DNA of 25,286 bases, from assembly GCA_905202215.1 (NCBI GenBank), contig CAJKRG010000049.1:1-25286 (forward strand). Reading direction: 5' to 3'. Of the stretch, positions 1 through 7,321 are shown piece after piece. How positions within the stretch are numbered: position 1 is the stretch's first letter; each line of letters begins with the position of its first letter. The notes beneath the pieces are model-generated. The model searched no databases and was not told where the DNA came from. It saw only the letters and a list, made by a program, of their open reading frames with translations. This stretch comes from an uncultured Porphyromonadaceae bacterium (GTDB taxonomy: Bacteria > Bacteroidota > Bacteroidia > Bacteroidales > Muribaculaceae). Both the position numbers and the translations under genes were made by a program.

Positions 1-225
1 GGCTAAATATTAATATTCTAATAACAGTGGTAAGATTTTTATCGCACCACTACTAAAGTTATATAATAACTCCTTTTGTTGCAGTTGCAATTTGTGTCCT
101 TGTATTGAAAATAGCATATCTTATTTCGCCGAAAATTGCAATGTTGTTTTCAGGAAATAGATTGGGAATATCGTAGAAAAGGTATCTAAAGTGATTATCA
201 GGTAATTAAATTTGGTAATAATATG

Positions 226-264
226 AAAAAAGAGTCCCGGCTGTAGAATCGGAGACACTTTTTT
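226..264 (+). terminator. Candidate intrinsic terminator or attenuator hairpin
   Basis: An A-run (226-231) is followed by a G/C stem, GTC-CCG (234-239) pairing with CGG-GAC (250-252 and 254-256) with one bulged A. A T-run (259-264) then pairs back to the A-run. This A-tract, stem, T-tract layout is typical of rho-independent terminators. It could end a gene lying left of the window, or attenuate transcription starting at the TAAATTTG at 207-214. The stem is short, so the call is tentative. Confidence 0.35.
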
Positions 265-317
265 GCTTCTCGGGTGTATGAGAGGCGATGTAACATGCGG
301 AAATGGGGATTTTTGCG

Positions 318-325
318 TAATTTTG
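318..325 (+). promoter_or_regulatory. Possible Bacteroidetes -7 box for serB
   Basis: TAATTTTG matches the Bacteroidetes -7 consensus TAnnTTTG exactly and lies 19 nt before the serB ATG, predicting a very short leader. No TTTG sits at the expected -33 position, so support is partial. A second exact match, TAAATTTG at 207-214, is an alternative start further upstream. Confidence 0.35.
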
Positions 326-344
326 CGGGGAAAAAGATTTTGTG

Positions 345-1574
345 ATGGAGAATATAGAACTTATCCTGATAAATATATCGGGCTACGACCGGCCCGGAGT
401 AACATCGGCACTCACCGACATTCTGGCTCGGCATCAAGCCAATATCCTGGACATAGGTCAGGCGGATATACATCATTCGCTGTCGCTGGGCATTCTTTTC
501 CGAACTACGTCGGACCGCTCGGGCGATATCATGAAGGATCTGTTGTTCAAGGCCTATGAGCTGAGCGTGAAGATCCGTTTCACGCCTATCAGTATCTCGG
601 ACTATGAGGAGTGGGTGTCGATGCAGGGCAAGAACCGCTGGATCATCACCATTCTCGGGCGCCGCCTCACGGCACGGCATATAGCGCTTGTGACGGAGGA
701 AATAGCGCGGCAGGAACTTAATATCGACGGTATTCAGCGTCTTACGGGCCGCGCGCCTCTGCGCGAGAACGAGGAGCCTCGGTCGAAATCGTGTGTTGAG
801 TTTTCGGTCCGCGGCAATCCGTGCGACATACAGGGCATGCGTTCGCGCTTTCTTCAGATTTCTCAGAGCGAGGAGTTCGATATCTCTCTGCAGGAAGACA
901 ATGTGTTCCGCCGCTGCCGCCGTCTGATATGTTTTGATATGGACTCCACGCTGATAGAGACGGAGGTTATCGACGAGCTTGCCGACCGTGCGGGTGTCGG
1001 CGCCGATGTTCGGGCCATAACCGAGAGCGCCATGCGGGGCGAGATTGACTTCTGTGAGAGCTTCACACGGCGTGTGGCTCTGCTGAAAGGTCTTGACGAG
1101 AGCGTGATGCGCGAAATCGCCGAGAATCTGCCCATTACCGAAGGCGTCGAGCGCATGATGCAGGTGCTTAAGCGCACCGGCTATAAGACCGCGATTCTTT
1201 CGGGCGGATTCACCTATTTCGGCAACTATCTCAGGCAGAAATTCGGCTTCGACTATGTGTATGCCAACGAACTCGAGATTGTCGACGGCAAGCTTACGGG
1301 CCGATATGTCGGCGATATTGTCGACGGCAAGCGTAAGGCTGAGCTGCTGAGAATAATCGCACAGGTGGAAAATATCAACATAGCACAGACCATAGCTGTC
1401 GGCGACGGAGCCAACGACCTACCGATGCTTTCGACCGCCGGACTTGGCATAGCCTTCCATGCGAAGCCTAAAGTGAAGCAGACGGCGCGGCAGTCGATAT
1501 CTACCATCGGCCTCGACGGCGTGCTGTACTTTCTCGGGTTCAAGGACAGTTTCATATCCGATACAGGTATCTGA
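345..1574 (+). CDS. serB: Phosphoserine phosphatase with N-terminal ACT domains
   Basis: This enzyme hydrolyses O-phosphoserine to serine, the last step of serine synthesis, in the cytoplasm. From the GTG at 342 the product is 410 residues. Residues about 5-80 and 97-180 look like two ACT-type regulatory domains, and residues about 195-400 form the HAD phosphatase. The nucleophile motif DMDST is at 199-203 (Asp199 and Asp201), SGG at 287-289 and the Mg-binding GDGAND at 354-359. All key HAD residues are present. The length fits the long SerB form with ACT domains. GTG 342 and ATG 345 are adjacent codons in the same frame and I prefer the ATG. The gene is 73 bp from the patatin gene, so co-transcription is possible but not shown. 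ACT domains suggest control by serine or another amino acid, which is inference. Confidence 0.94.
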   Translation: MENIELILINISGYDRPGVTSALTDILARHQANILDIGQADIHHSLSLGILFRTTSDRSGDIMKDLLFKAYELSVKIRFTPISISDYEEWVSMQGKNRWIITILGRRLTARHIALVTEEIARQELNIDGIQRLTGRAPLRENEEPRSKSCVEFSVRGNPCDIQGMRSRFLQISQSEEFDISLQEDNVFRRCRRLICFDMDSTLIETEVIDELADRAGVGADVRAITESAMRGEIDFCESFTRRVALLKGLDESVMREIAENLPITEGVERMMQVLKRTGYKTAILSGGFTYFGNYLRQKFGFDYVYANELEIVDGKLTGRYVGDIVDGKRKAELLRIIAQVENINIAQTIAVGDGANDLPMLSTAGLGIAFHAKPKVKQTARQSISTIGLDGVLYFLGFKDSFISDTGI

Positions 1575-1647
1575 ACAATTATAGGGAACGTGGCGTTTTA
1601 ATCGAAAGCCATAACTTTTCAACTATTTATCATCTATTGTGCGAGCC

Positions 1648-3945
1648 ATGAAGGCTGTGAAGTGCTGTTTTATTTTTCTATCAGTCCTTTTGACTATGCT
1701 CCCTGTGCCCGTAAAGGCACAGGGATCGCATCAGTCAGTCGGTCTGGTGCTCAGCGGCGGAGGCGCCAAGGGCATAGCGCATATCGGCCTCATCAAAGCT
1801 CTGGAGGACAACGATATTCCGATCGACTATATCACCGGCACTTCGATGGGCGCGATCGTCGGTGGCCTGTATGCATGCGGATATACGCCTGAAGAGATGA
1901 TGGCACTTATCAACAGCCGGTATTTCAGCTATATGTCGGTCGGAAAGGCCGACCCCGAACTGACATACTATTTTGCGCGTCAGGCTCCGTCGCCGCAGAT
2001 GTTCTCCAAATCGCTGGGGCGGCGTGACAGCACGGCCCGCGACATCTTCAATCCTCAGTCGCTCATATCGCCTCTTCCGATGAATTTCGGATTCATGCAG
2101 ATTTTCGCGGCTTATACGGCCCGTTGCGGAGGCGACTACGACCGTCTCTTTGTGCCATTCCGCTGTGTGGCTTCCGATGTCCTCGCCAAGCATAAGAAAG
2201 TGATGGGTTCGGGGCGACTCGAGGAATCGATACGTGCCTCGATGAGTTTCCCGCTGGTGTTTCAGGCTATAGAGATAGACAGTGTGCCGCTCTATGACGG
2301 CGGAGTTTACGATAATTTCCCTGTGGACGTCATGATGACGGAGTTCGCTCCGTCGATTCTAATAGGATCGGACGTGTCGGCGTCATCGAAAGGGCCTGCC
2401 AACAGCTATTTTGATCAGCTCGACTTGCTCATGAGCCGCAAGCAGAGCTACCACGTGCCTGCCGATGCCGGAATCAAGGTGCGCATTGATGTAAGCCGTT
2501 TCGGCCTTCTCGACTGGGATAAGGCGCCGGAGATATATCAGGCAGGCTACAAACGGGGTCTGGAGATGATCGATTCCATCAAAGAACGTGTGCATGCGCG
2601 TGCATCGAAGGAGTCTGTGTCGCTGCGCCGGGCTGTTTTCAAGAGCACTGTGCCTGAACTGCGTTTCGATAGTGTGAGCGTGCACGGCGGCAGCCGGCGA
2701 CAGAATGAGTTTATAAAATATCTTTTCCGGCCTTCGAAAGGCTGCGACACAATAGGTATTGATCATGCCCGCCTGGCATTCTACCGAGCGTTGTCGTCAG
2801 GGCGGATGGAGATTCTGCGTGTGGGCGCCACATGCAATGACGACAGCGCCTCACTGTTCAGTCTTGATGTCGATGCCCGTGCCAAGAGCCGTTTTTCAGC
2901 CGGGGCGGGCGCCTTTATCACTTCGAGCAACAACAGCTATCTTTATCTTCGCGGCGGCTACTCGTCTCTTAGCTTCAGTTCGGCCAGTACGGCCATCGAG
3001 GGCTGGATCGGGCAGAGCTATATGGCCGGAATGCTTTCGGGACAGCTCACCCTCGCCTCGGGCACGCCGTCGGCATTCACATTCCGTGTTCTTGCCTCGC
3101 GCCGCAAGTACTATGAGAACGAAGAACTTTTCTTCCGTGACGACGAGCCTACGTTCGTGACGTCGCACGAATACTACGCCAAACTCGGGTGGGCGATAGC
3201 CGCCGGGCGGCGGGGCCGTTTCGATATCGGAGCCGGCGCGGGCAAGCTCAGGTATACCTATTATGTGTCGGCTCCAGAGGGTGTCGGGCCCGGACGTCAT
3301 CATGTCGACTACGTTCTCGGTCAGGCCTATGCCGGATATGAGGAGTCTACGCTCAACGCTCTGAATTATCCGACGGCGGGAGGCTCGCTGCAGATCAGAG
3401 CCGCCGGTCTTCTCGGATCGGCCAAAGTGCGTCAGCCCGGTTATGAAGGCACCCGGAACCAGTCGTGGGTGCAGGTCGATATAGCCCAGAAAAACTACTT
3501 CGGCATTCACCGCCACTGGGCGCTGGGTATAGAAAGCCGGGCGCTCCTCAGCACCCGCCGTCTGCTCGGTGCCTATGATGCAAGCATTGGTTCGGCACCG
3601 GCCTATAATCCGACACCGGCCTCCAACAATGCATTTAATCCGGCCTTCCGGGCCAATAGTTTTCTTGCTGCGGCGATAGTGCCGGTCTATAAATACAACA
3701 GTTCGCTTTCGGCCCGATTCTCGGCCAATGCATTCGTACCGTTGCGGCGCATATGTTCCGCTCCCGGAGGCGAGGCGCGCTATGGAGCCTGGTTCGGGAG
3801 CGCCGAGTTTTTCGGCGAGCTCGATGTAGTCTATTCGCTGCCTTTCGGCGATATAGCGGCTTATTGTAACTATACGTCGTCGCCGGGGCGCTTCAACGCC
3901 GGCATATCATTCGGCATCTATCTGCCTGCTCCAGGATTTCTGTAA
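1648..3945 (+). CDS. Patatin-like phospholipase with C-terminal outer-membrane barrel (type Vd-like)
   Basis: This is a predicted secreted lipid acyl hydrolase carried by its own beta-barrel. Numbering from ATG 1648 (765 residues), residues 1-24 form a signal peptide ending VKA. A patatin domain spans about 30-300, with oxyanion loop GGGAKG (37-42), nucleophile elbow GTSMG (Ser66) and DGG (Asp217), which completes the Ser-Asp dyad. Residues about 335-400 resemble a POTRA domain. The remainder is rich in alternating Tyr/Phe/Ser beta-strands and looks like a 16-strand Omp85-type barrel. This order matches PlpD/FplA-type proteins of the type Vd secretion class and the common Bacteroidetes 'patatin-like phospholipase family' proteins. 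A GTG at 1639 would add three residues, but the ATG gives a standard signal peptide. proC follows after 26 bp. The substrate is unknown, and whether the patatin domain faces outward or the periplasm cannot be read from sequence. Confidence 0.88.
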   Translation: MKAVKCCFIFLSVLLTMLPVPVKAQGSHQSVGLVLSGGGAKGIAHIGLIKALEDNDIPIDYITGTSMGAIVGGLYACGYTPEEMMALINSRYFSYMSVGKADPELTYYFARQAPSPQMFSKSLGRRDSTARDIFNPQSLISPLPMNFGFMQIFAAYTARCGGDYDRLFVPFRCVASDVLAKHKKVMGSGRLEESIRASMSFPLVFQAIEIDSVPLYDGGVYDNFPVDVMMTEFAPSILIGSDVSASSKGPANSYFDQLDLLMSRKQSYHVPADAGIKVRIDVSRFGLLDWDKAPEIYQAGYKRGLEMIDSIKERVHARASKESVSLRRAVFKSTVPELRFDSVSVHGGSRRQNEFIKYLFRPSKGCDTIGIDHARLAFYRALSSGRMEILRVGATCNDDSASLFSLDVDARAKSRFSAGAGAFITSSNNSYLYLRGGYSSLSFSSASTAIEGWIGQSYMAGMLSGQLTLASGTPSAFTFRVLASRRKYYENEELFFRDDEPTFVTSHEYYAKLGWAIAAGRRGRFDIGAGAGKLRYTYYVSAPEGVGPGRHHVDYVLGQAYAGYEESTLNALNYPTAGGSLQIRAAGLLGSAKVRQPGYEGTRNQSWVQVDIAQKNYFGIHRHWALGIESRALLSTRRLLGAYDASIGSAPAYNPTPASNNAFNPAFRANSFLAAAIVPVYKYNSSLSARFSANAFVPLRRICSAPGGEARYGAWFGSAEFFGELDVVYSLPFGDIAAYCNYTSSPGRFNAGISFGIYLPAPGFL

Positions 3946-3971
3946 AATCTCTCATTATCATAATCGCACTG

Positions 3972-4775
3972 ATGGAATTTAAGAATAATAAGGTTAAAAT
4001 ATGTGTGGTAGGCGCCGGTAACATCGGTTCGGCGATGGCCCGGGGGCTTGCCAAATCGGGAGTGACGGTTTCTGTCTATAACCGTAGCCGCAACCGTCTT
4101 GACGCCCTCGCCGGCATTGTCGGGATCTCATGTACTACGGAGTTGCCGGAGGCTCTCGACGGCTGTGACATAGCACTCATATGTGTCGAAGGCGATGCTG
4201 TCCTTTCCGTTGCCGGTGCCATGGCTTCGAATTTCGGGCATAAGGCCCCGGTTGTCGGTTCGTGTGCGGCCGCTGTCCCGATGGATGAACTTTCAAAAGC
4301 TTTGCGGACGTCTGCCGGCGAAAGCCCGGCGGTTTTCCGTCTGTTGCCCAATATTGCGGCCACGGTAGGATGCTCGGCCAATCTGCTTTGCGGAAGCGGC
4401 CTGAGCGAGGCCGATATGGCTCGGCTGGCAGAACTTTTTTCCTGTACAGGCACGACTGTCGAGATTCCTGAACGTCTTTTTCCGGCTGCGATGGCTCTGT
4501 CGTCGTGCGGCATTGCATATGCCTTGCGCTATGTGCGCGCCAATATGCTCGCCGGAGTGCAGATGGGACTGTCGCCGGAAGCTTCACGGGAGCTTGCCGC
4601 CGGAGTTCTCGCGGGTACGGCGAAACTTCTTGAATCGGATCCGGCTCATCCCGAGGCTCTCATCGACCGTGTGACGACTCCCGGCGGAGTGACCATACGC
4701 GGCCTCAATGCGATGGAAGAGGGCGGATTCAGTGCCTCGATCGTTTCCGGACTTTTAGCTACATTAAAACGATGA
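3972..4775 (+). CDS. proC: Pyrroline-5-carboxylate reductase
   Basis: The enzyme reduces 1-pyrroline-5-carboxylate to proline with NAD(P)H, the final step of proline synthesis, in the cytoplasm. The 267-residue product opens with a Rossmann fold (KICVVGAGNIGSAMA, with GAGNIG at 14-19). It ends with the family signature around TTPGG (235-239) followed by a helix ending at GLNAMEEGG. The length is normal for ProC. The gene lies 26 bp after the patatin gene. Its stop overlaps the ssb start by four bases (ATGA at 4772-4775), so the two are probably translationally coupled. The start at ATG 3972 puts the dinucleotide-binding strand at the expected distance from the N-terminus. Confidence 0.92.
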   Translation: MEFKNNKVKICVVGAGNIGSAMARGLAKSGVTVSVYNRSRNRLDALAGIVGISCTTELPEALDGCDIALICVEGDAVLSVAGAMASNFGHKAPVVGSCAAAVPMDELSKALRTSAGESPAVFRLLPNIAATVGCSANLLCGSGLSEADMARLAELFSCTGTTVEIPERLFPAAMALSSCGIAYALRYVRANMLAGVQMGLSPEASRELAAGVLAGTAKLLESDPAHPEALIDRVTTPGGVTIRGLNAMEEGGFSASIVSGLLATLKR

Positions 4776-5107
4776 ACAAGGCGATATTGCTTGGAAATGT
4801 CGGCAAGGATCCAAAGATCAGGATTGTAGACAGCAGTGCCGTCGCTGAATTTCCTCTTGCGACCAACGAACGGCGTGTCAGCCGCGGCCCCGACGGAACG
4901 AGAGTCGAACTGCCCGAGATAACCGAGTGGCACAATATCGTCATGTGGGGGCCTGCGGCCGAGTTCGCGCAGAAATATATCCGTAAAGGCACGAGGCTTC
5001 TTGTGGAAGGCAAGATCCGTACCCGATACTGGGAAGACCACAACGCTATCAAGCGCACGATCACCGAGATATATGTCGACTCTTTCGAACTTTTGAGCAA
5101 AGTCTGA
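4772..5107 (+). CDS. ssb: Short single-stranded DNA-binding protein lacking the acidic tail
   Basis: This is a predicted single-stranded DNA-binding protein with one OB-fold. The 111-residue product starts MNKAILLGNVGKDP and includes the typical core elements AEFPLAT, TEWHNIVMWG, AEFAQKYIRKG, LLVEGKIRTR and the closing strand ITEIYVDSFELL. It stops directly after the OB-fold. The disordered linker and the acidic DDxPF-like tip that recruit replication and repair partners in canonical SSB are absent. That is consistent with a secondary SSB paralogue, or with a Bacteroidales short form, and the main SSB may lie elsewhere. It overlaps proC by four bases. The SSB-fold assignment is secure, but the tail-less role is inference. 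Confidence 0.9.
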   Translation: MNKAILLGNVGKDPKIRIVDSSAVAEFPLATNERRVSRGPDGTRVELPEITEWHNIVMWGPAAEFAQKYIRKGTRLLVEGKIRTRYWEDHNAIKRTITEIYVDSFELLSKV

Positions 5108-5145
5108 GGTTAGAAAATATTATAACCCTCTAAATTTTAAGAGCT

Positions 5146-6027
5146 ATGAGAATGGATGGACGCCGCACCAGCGGCAATGTAGACGATCGCCGCGGACGTG
5201 TCAGCGGCAAGAGCCTCGGCATTGGCGGGGGCATAGTCGGTGTTATAGTTGTGGCGGCCATAACATTGCTCTCGGGCGGCAGTCTGAGTGATGTGCTCGG
5301 CGGAGTTCTCGGCAGCGGTCTTACTGGCGGTCAGGTCGGCTATTCGCAGCAGAACTATCAGCCGACGGCCGAGGACGAGCGCCTGGCGACCTTTGCCTCG
5401 CAGGTGCTTGCCGGAACGGAAGACGTATGGACGCGCGAGTTCGAGCGACAGGGCTGGGGCGAATATGAATGCCCCAAGCTGGTGCTGTTCAGCGGCGCTG
5501 TCAATTCGGGTTGCGGCAATGCCACGGCTCAGACAGGCCCGTTCTATTGCTCTGCCGACCAGACGGTGTATATAGACCTTGATTTTTTCAAGGAAATGAG
5601 TTCGACGATAGGTGCCGACGGTGACTTCGCCTATGCCTATGTGATAGCCCACGAGGTAGGGCATCACGTGCAGTATCTTCTGGGGACACTTACCGATGCC
5701 CACGATGCGATGTCGCGCATGAGCGAGACCGAGGCAAACAAAATCAGCGTCCGTCTTGAGTTGCAGGCTGATTTTTATGCCGGCGTGTGGGCCGCGCTCG
5801 ACAATGAGATGTTCAATTCGCTCGAAGAAGGCGACGTCGAGAATGCCATCAATGCCGCTTCCAAGATCGGCGACGACTATCTCCAGAAAAAAGCGTATGG
5901 ACGTGAAATTCCCGACAGTTTCAACCACGGTCGCTCCGAGCAACGTGTGCGCTGGCTTTCGAAAGGACTGCGCACAGGCGATCCGCGTCAGGGCGACACC
6001 TTCTCTCCGGCATATGCTTCGCTTTAG
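5146..6027 (+). CDS. ypfJ: Membrane-anchored neutral zinc metallopeptidase, YpfJ family
   Basis: The 293-residue protein has the family's characteristic N-terminus (MRMDGRRTSGNVDDRRG), followed by one hydrophobic segment at about 24-43 that should anchor it in the inner membrane. The catalytic zinc site HEVGHH is at 169-174, with likely third ligand Glu205 in RLELQADFYAG. Four cysteines sit before the active site (Cys109, 123 and 135 are clear). This arrangement identifies the putative neutral zinc metallopeptidase family (Pfam zinc_peptidase, E. coli YpfJ/KPN_02809). The physiological substrate is unknown in the family. The gene stands 38 bp after ssb, with a short GGTTA/TAACC dyad (5108-5127) between, and it is followed by the inverted repeat at 6029-6128. 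The start codon fits the conserved N-terminus. Confidence 0.9.
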   Translation: MRMDGRRTSGNVDDRRGRVSGKSLGIGGGIVGVIVVAAITLLSGGSLSDVLGGVLGSGLTGGQVGYSQQNYQPTAEDERLATFASQVLAGTEDVWTREFERQGWGEYECPKLVLFSGAVNSGCGNATAQTGPFYCSADQTVYIDLDFFKEMSSTIGADGDFAYAYVIAHEVGHHVQYLLGTLTDAHDAMSRMSETEANKISVRLELQADFYAGVWAALDNEMFNSLEEGDVENAINAASKIGDDYLQKKAYGREIPDSFNHGRSEQRVRWLSKGLRTGDPRQGDTFSPAYASL

Positions 6028-6028
6028 G

Positions 6029-6128
6029 GTGGAGTGTGAAAGGTGAAAAGTGAAGCTGACAGTACTTAGGTCATTGTCGCTCCTTTTGCCAAAATTCACA
6101 CTTTCACTCTTCACCTTTCACCCTTCAC
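6029..6128. repeat. GTGAAAG-type inverted repeat before ribD
   Basis: The left arm is 6029-6054 and the right arm 6103-6128. They are reverse complements at 23 of 26 positions and are separated by 48 nt. Each arm is built from short direct units such as GTGAAAG, GTGAAAA and GTGAAGG. The right arm ends on the base before the ribD ATG. Folding would place the ribosome-loading region of ribD in a long hairpin. The repeat could also act as the terminator of the peptidase gene, although no T-run follows. Confidence 0.8.
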
Positions 6129-7178
6129 ATGAAAAAGATGGAAAGATACATGCGGCGGGCATTGCAGCTCGCAATCAACGGGCGCGGTTTTGTCTCGCCC
6201 AATCCTATGGTCGGGGCGGTTATCACCGGCCCCGACGGACGTATTATCGGCGAGGGATGGCATCGGGTCTACGGTGGCCCGCATGCCGAGGTCAACGCCG
6301 TCGCTTCGGTTTCGGATGAGGACAGCGCGCTGTTCCATCAATCGACAATCTACGTCACTCTTGAGCCGTGCTCGCACTACGGCAAGACGCCGCCATGTGC
6401 CAAACTGCTTATAGACTGTGGTTTCAGACGGGTCGTAGTCGGTGCGGGCGATCCAAATCCGCGAGTGGCCGGCAGAGGCATAGCCATGTTGCGTGAGGCC
6501 GGAATCGAAGTGGTCGAGGGCGTTCTGGACGAGGAATGCCGTCTCCTTAACAAACGTTTCATGACAGCGCATTCGCTTGGACGGCCATTCGTGACGCTTA
6601 AATGGGCGCAGAGTACCGACGGTTTCATGGATGCCGAGAGAGGAGACCATGATAAGGCTGTCCGTTTCTCGACACCTCTCAGCGCAGTGACTGTGCACGC
6701 GCGCCGTGCCGTGCACGATGCTATCGCCGTAGGCGCCGCGACGGCGATAGCCGATTCGCCGCGTCTTGACACGCGTCTGGTGGCAGGCCGCTCGCCGCGT
6801 CCGGTAGTCTTCGACCGTGCGGGCCTTGGTATACCCGGCGTTCTGCTCGATGACCCGCGCAAGACAATCTATATCCGCGAAGACCGCTCGCTTGGCGAGA
6901 CGCTTGCCAATTTTTACAGGCTGGAAAATATCACGTCGATACTTGTGGAAGGCGGCCCGTCGCTGCTGCGGTCGTTTATCGAGGCGGGGTTATGGGACGA
7001 GGCTTTTGTAGAGGTCGCACCTTTCATGCTCGGGGCCTCTGGCCGCGCCAAGGCACCGGCAATGCCGTGTGCCGCAGCCGATGTACGTACCTGCGACTCA
7101 AATATGCTTTTTCATTACCTTTCCGATGGATTCATAGCCCGTTTTCCCGCTGTATCGCGGTCTTTGCAGAAGGCCTGA
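6129..7178 (+). CDS. ribD: Bifunctional riboflavin deaminase/reductase
   Basis: This cytoplasmic enzyme carries out the second and third steps of riboflavin synthesis. It deaminates the pyrimidine intermediate and then reduces its ribosyl side chain with NADPH. In the 349-residue product the deaminase domain (about 1-145) has the zinc site HAE (52-54), PCSH with Cys81, and Cys90 in TPPCAK. The reductase domain (about 150-345) carries VTLKWAQSTDG, AIAVGAATAIADSPRLDTR and VEGGPSLL (273-280). Both domains are complete. ATG 6129 is chosen because MKKMERYMRRAL fits the family N-terminus, although the in-frame ATGs at codons 4 and 7 are also possible. No other rib genes and no FMN riboswitch are visible here. 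Its upstream region is the inverted repeat at 6029-6128. Confidence 0.93.
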   Translation: MKKMERYMRRALQLAINGRGFVSPNPMVGAVITGPDGRIIGEGWHRVYGGPHAEVNAVASVSDEDSALFHQSTIYVTLEPCSHYGKTPPCAKLLIDCGFRRVVVGAGDPNPRVAGRGIAMLREAGIEVVEGVLDEECRLLNKRFMTAHSLGRPFVTLKWAQSTDGFMDAERGDHDKAVRFSTPLSAVTVHARRAVHDAIAVGAATAIADSPRLDTRLVAGRSPRPVVFDRAGLGIPGVLLDDPRKTIYIREDRSLGETLANFYRLENITSILVEGGPSLLRSFIEAGLWDEAFVEVAPFMLGASGRAKAPAMPCAAADVRTCDSNMLFHYLSDGFIARFPAVSRSLQKA

Positions 7179-7251
7179 GAGGCCGTTAATGTTTATTCGC
7201 ACTCGGGTCGCGGTGGAGTTAAAAACATATAAATGCGCAACAAATGTGTGG

Positions 7252-7287
7252 TTTTGGCCGAAATGGTTTGTCCCATTGCGGCCAAAA
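7252..7287 (+). promoter_or_regulatory. Inverted repeat overlapping the -33 box (operator or ribD terminator)
   Basis: TTTTGGCCGAAATGG (7252-7266) and CCATTGCGGCCAAAA (7273-7287) are reverse complements at 14 of 15 positions, separated by six bases. The spacer and its flank hold the TTTG -33 box of the downstream promoter. As DNA it could bind a dimeric regulator. As RNA it would be a strong hairpin 74 nt after the ribD stop, followed by an AT-rich run, so a terminator role is equally possible. Confidence 0.6.
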
Positions 7288-7298
7288 TTATAATTTTG
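7267..7298 (+). promoter_or_regulatory. Bacteroidetes-type promoter of the envelope operon
   Basis: TTTG at 7267-7270 and TAATTTTG at 7291-7298 are separated by 20 bases, an exact match to the Bacteroidetes -33/-7 consensus. The predicted transcription start near 7305 lies about 17 nt before the ATG of the lipoprotein gene at 7322. Confidence 0.75.
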
Positions 7299-7321
7299 CA
7301 CCTTGTAACACTGTAAACTCA

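Larger units (their letters stand above)
1..341. other. AT-rich intergenic stretch upstream of serB
   Basis: No convincing gene is visible here. The stretch is much richer in A/T than the coding DNA that follows. It holds a small hairpin (AGTGGT at 26-31 pairing with ACCACT at 46-51), a 9-bp inverted repeat (TTGCAATTT at 85-93, AAATTGCAA at 133-141), a TAAATTTG box at 207-214, the terminator-like hairpin at 226-264 and a TAATTTTG box at 318-325. The open frame on the minus strand across 198-680 lies antisense to serB and looks like a shadow. Confidence 0.6.

Noticed and set aside
5137..6114. Long open frame of 325 codons on the minus strand
   Set aside because: It is antisense to the clear YpfJ-type peptidase and has no recognisable motif. 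GC-rich coding DNA often gives such frames.
6028..6128. CRISPR-like or riboswitch interpretation of the GTGAAAG repeats
   Set aside because: The units are too short and have no unique spacers, and no FMN riboswitch core is seen before ribD. The region is better described as an inverted repeat.
7244..7321. Longer N-terminus for the Asp-box lipoprotein
   Set aside because: It would cross the promoter and place a polar extension before a complete lipoprotein signal peptide.
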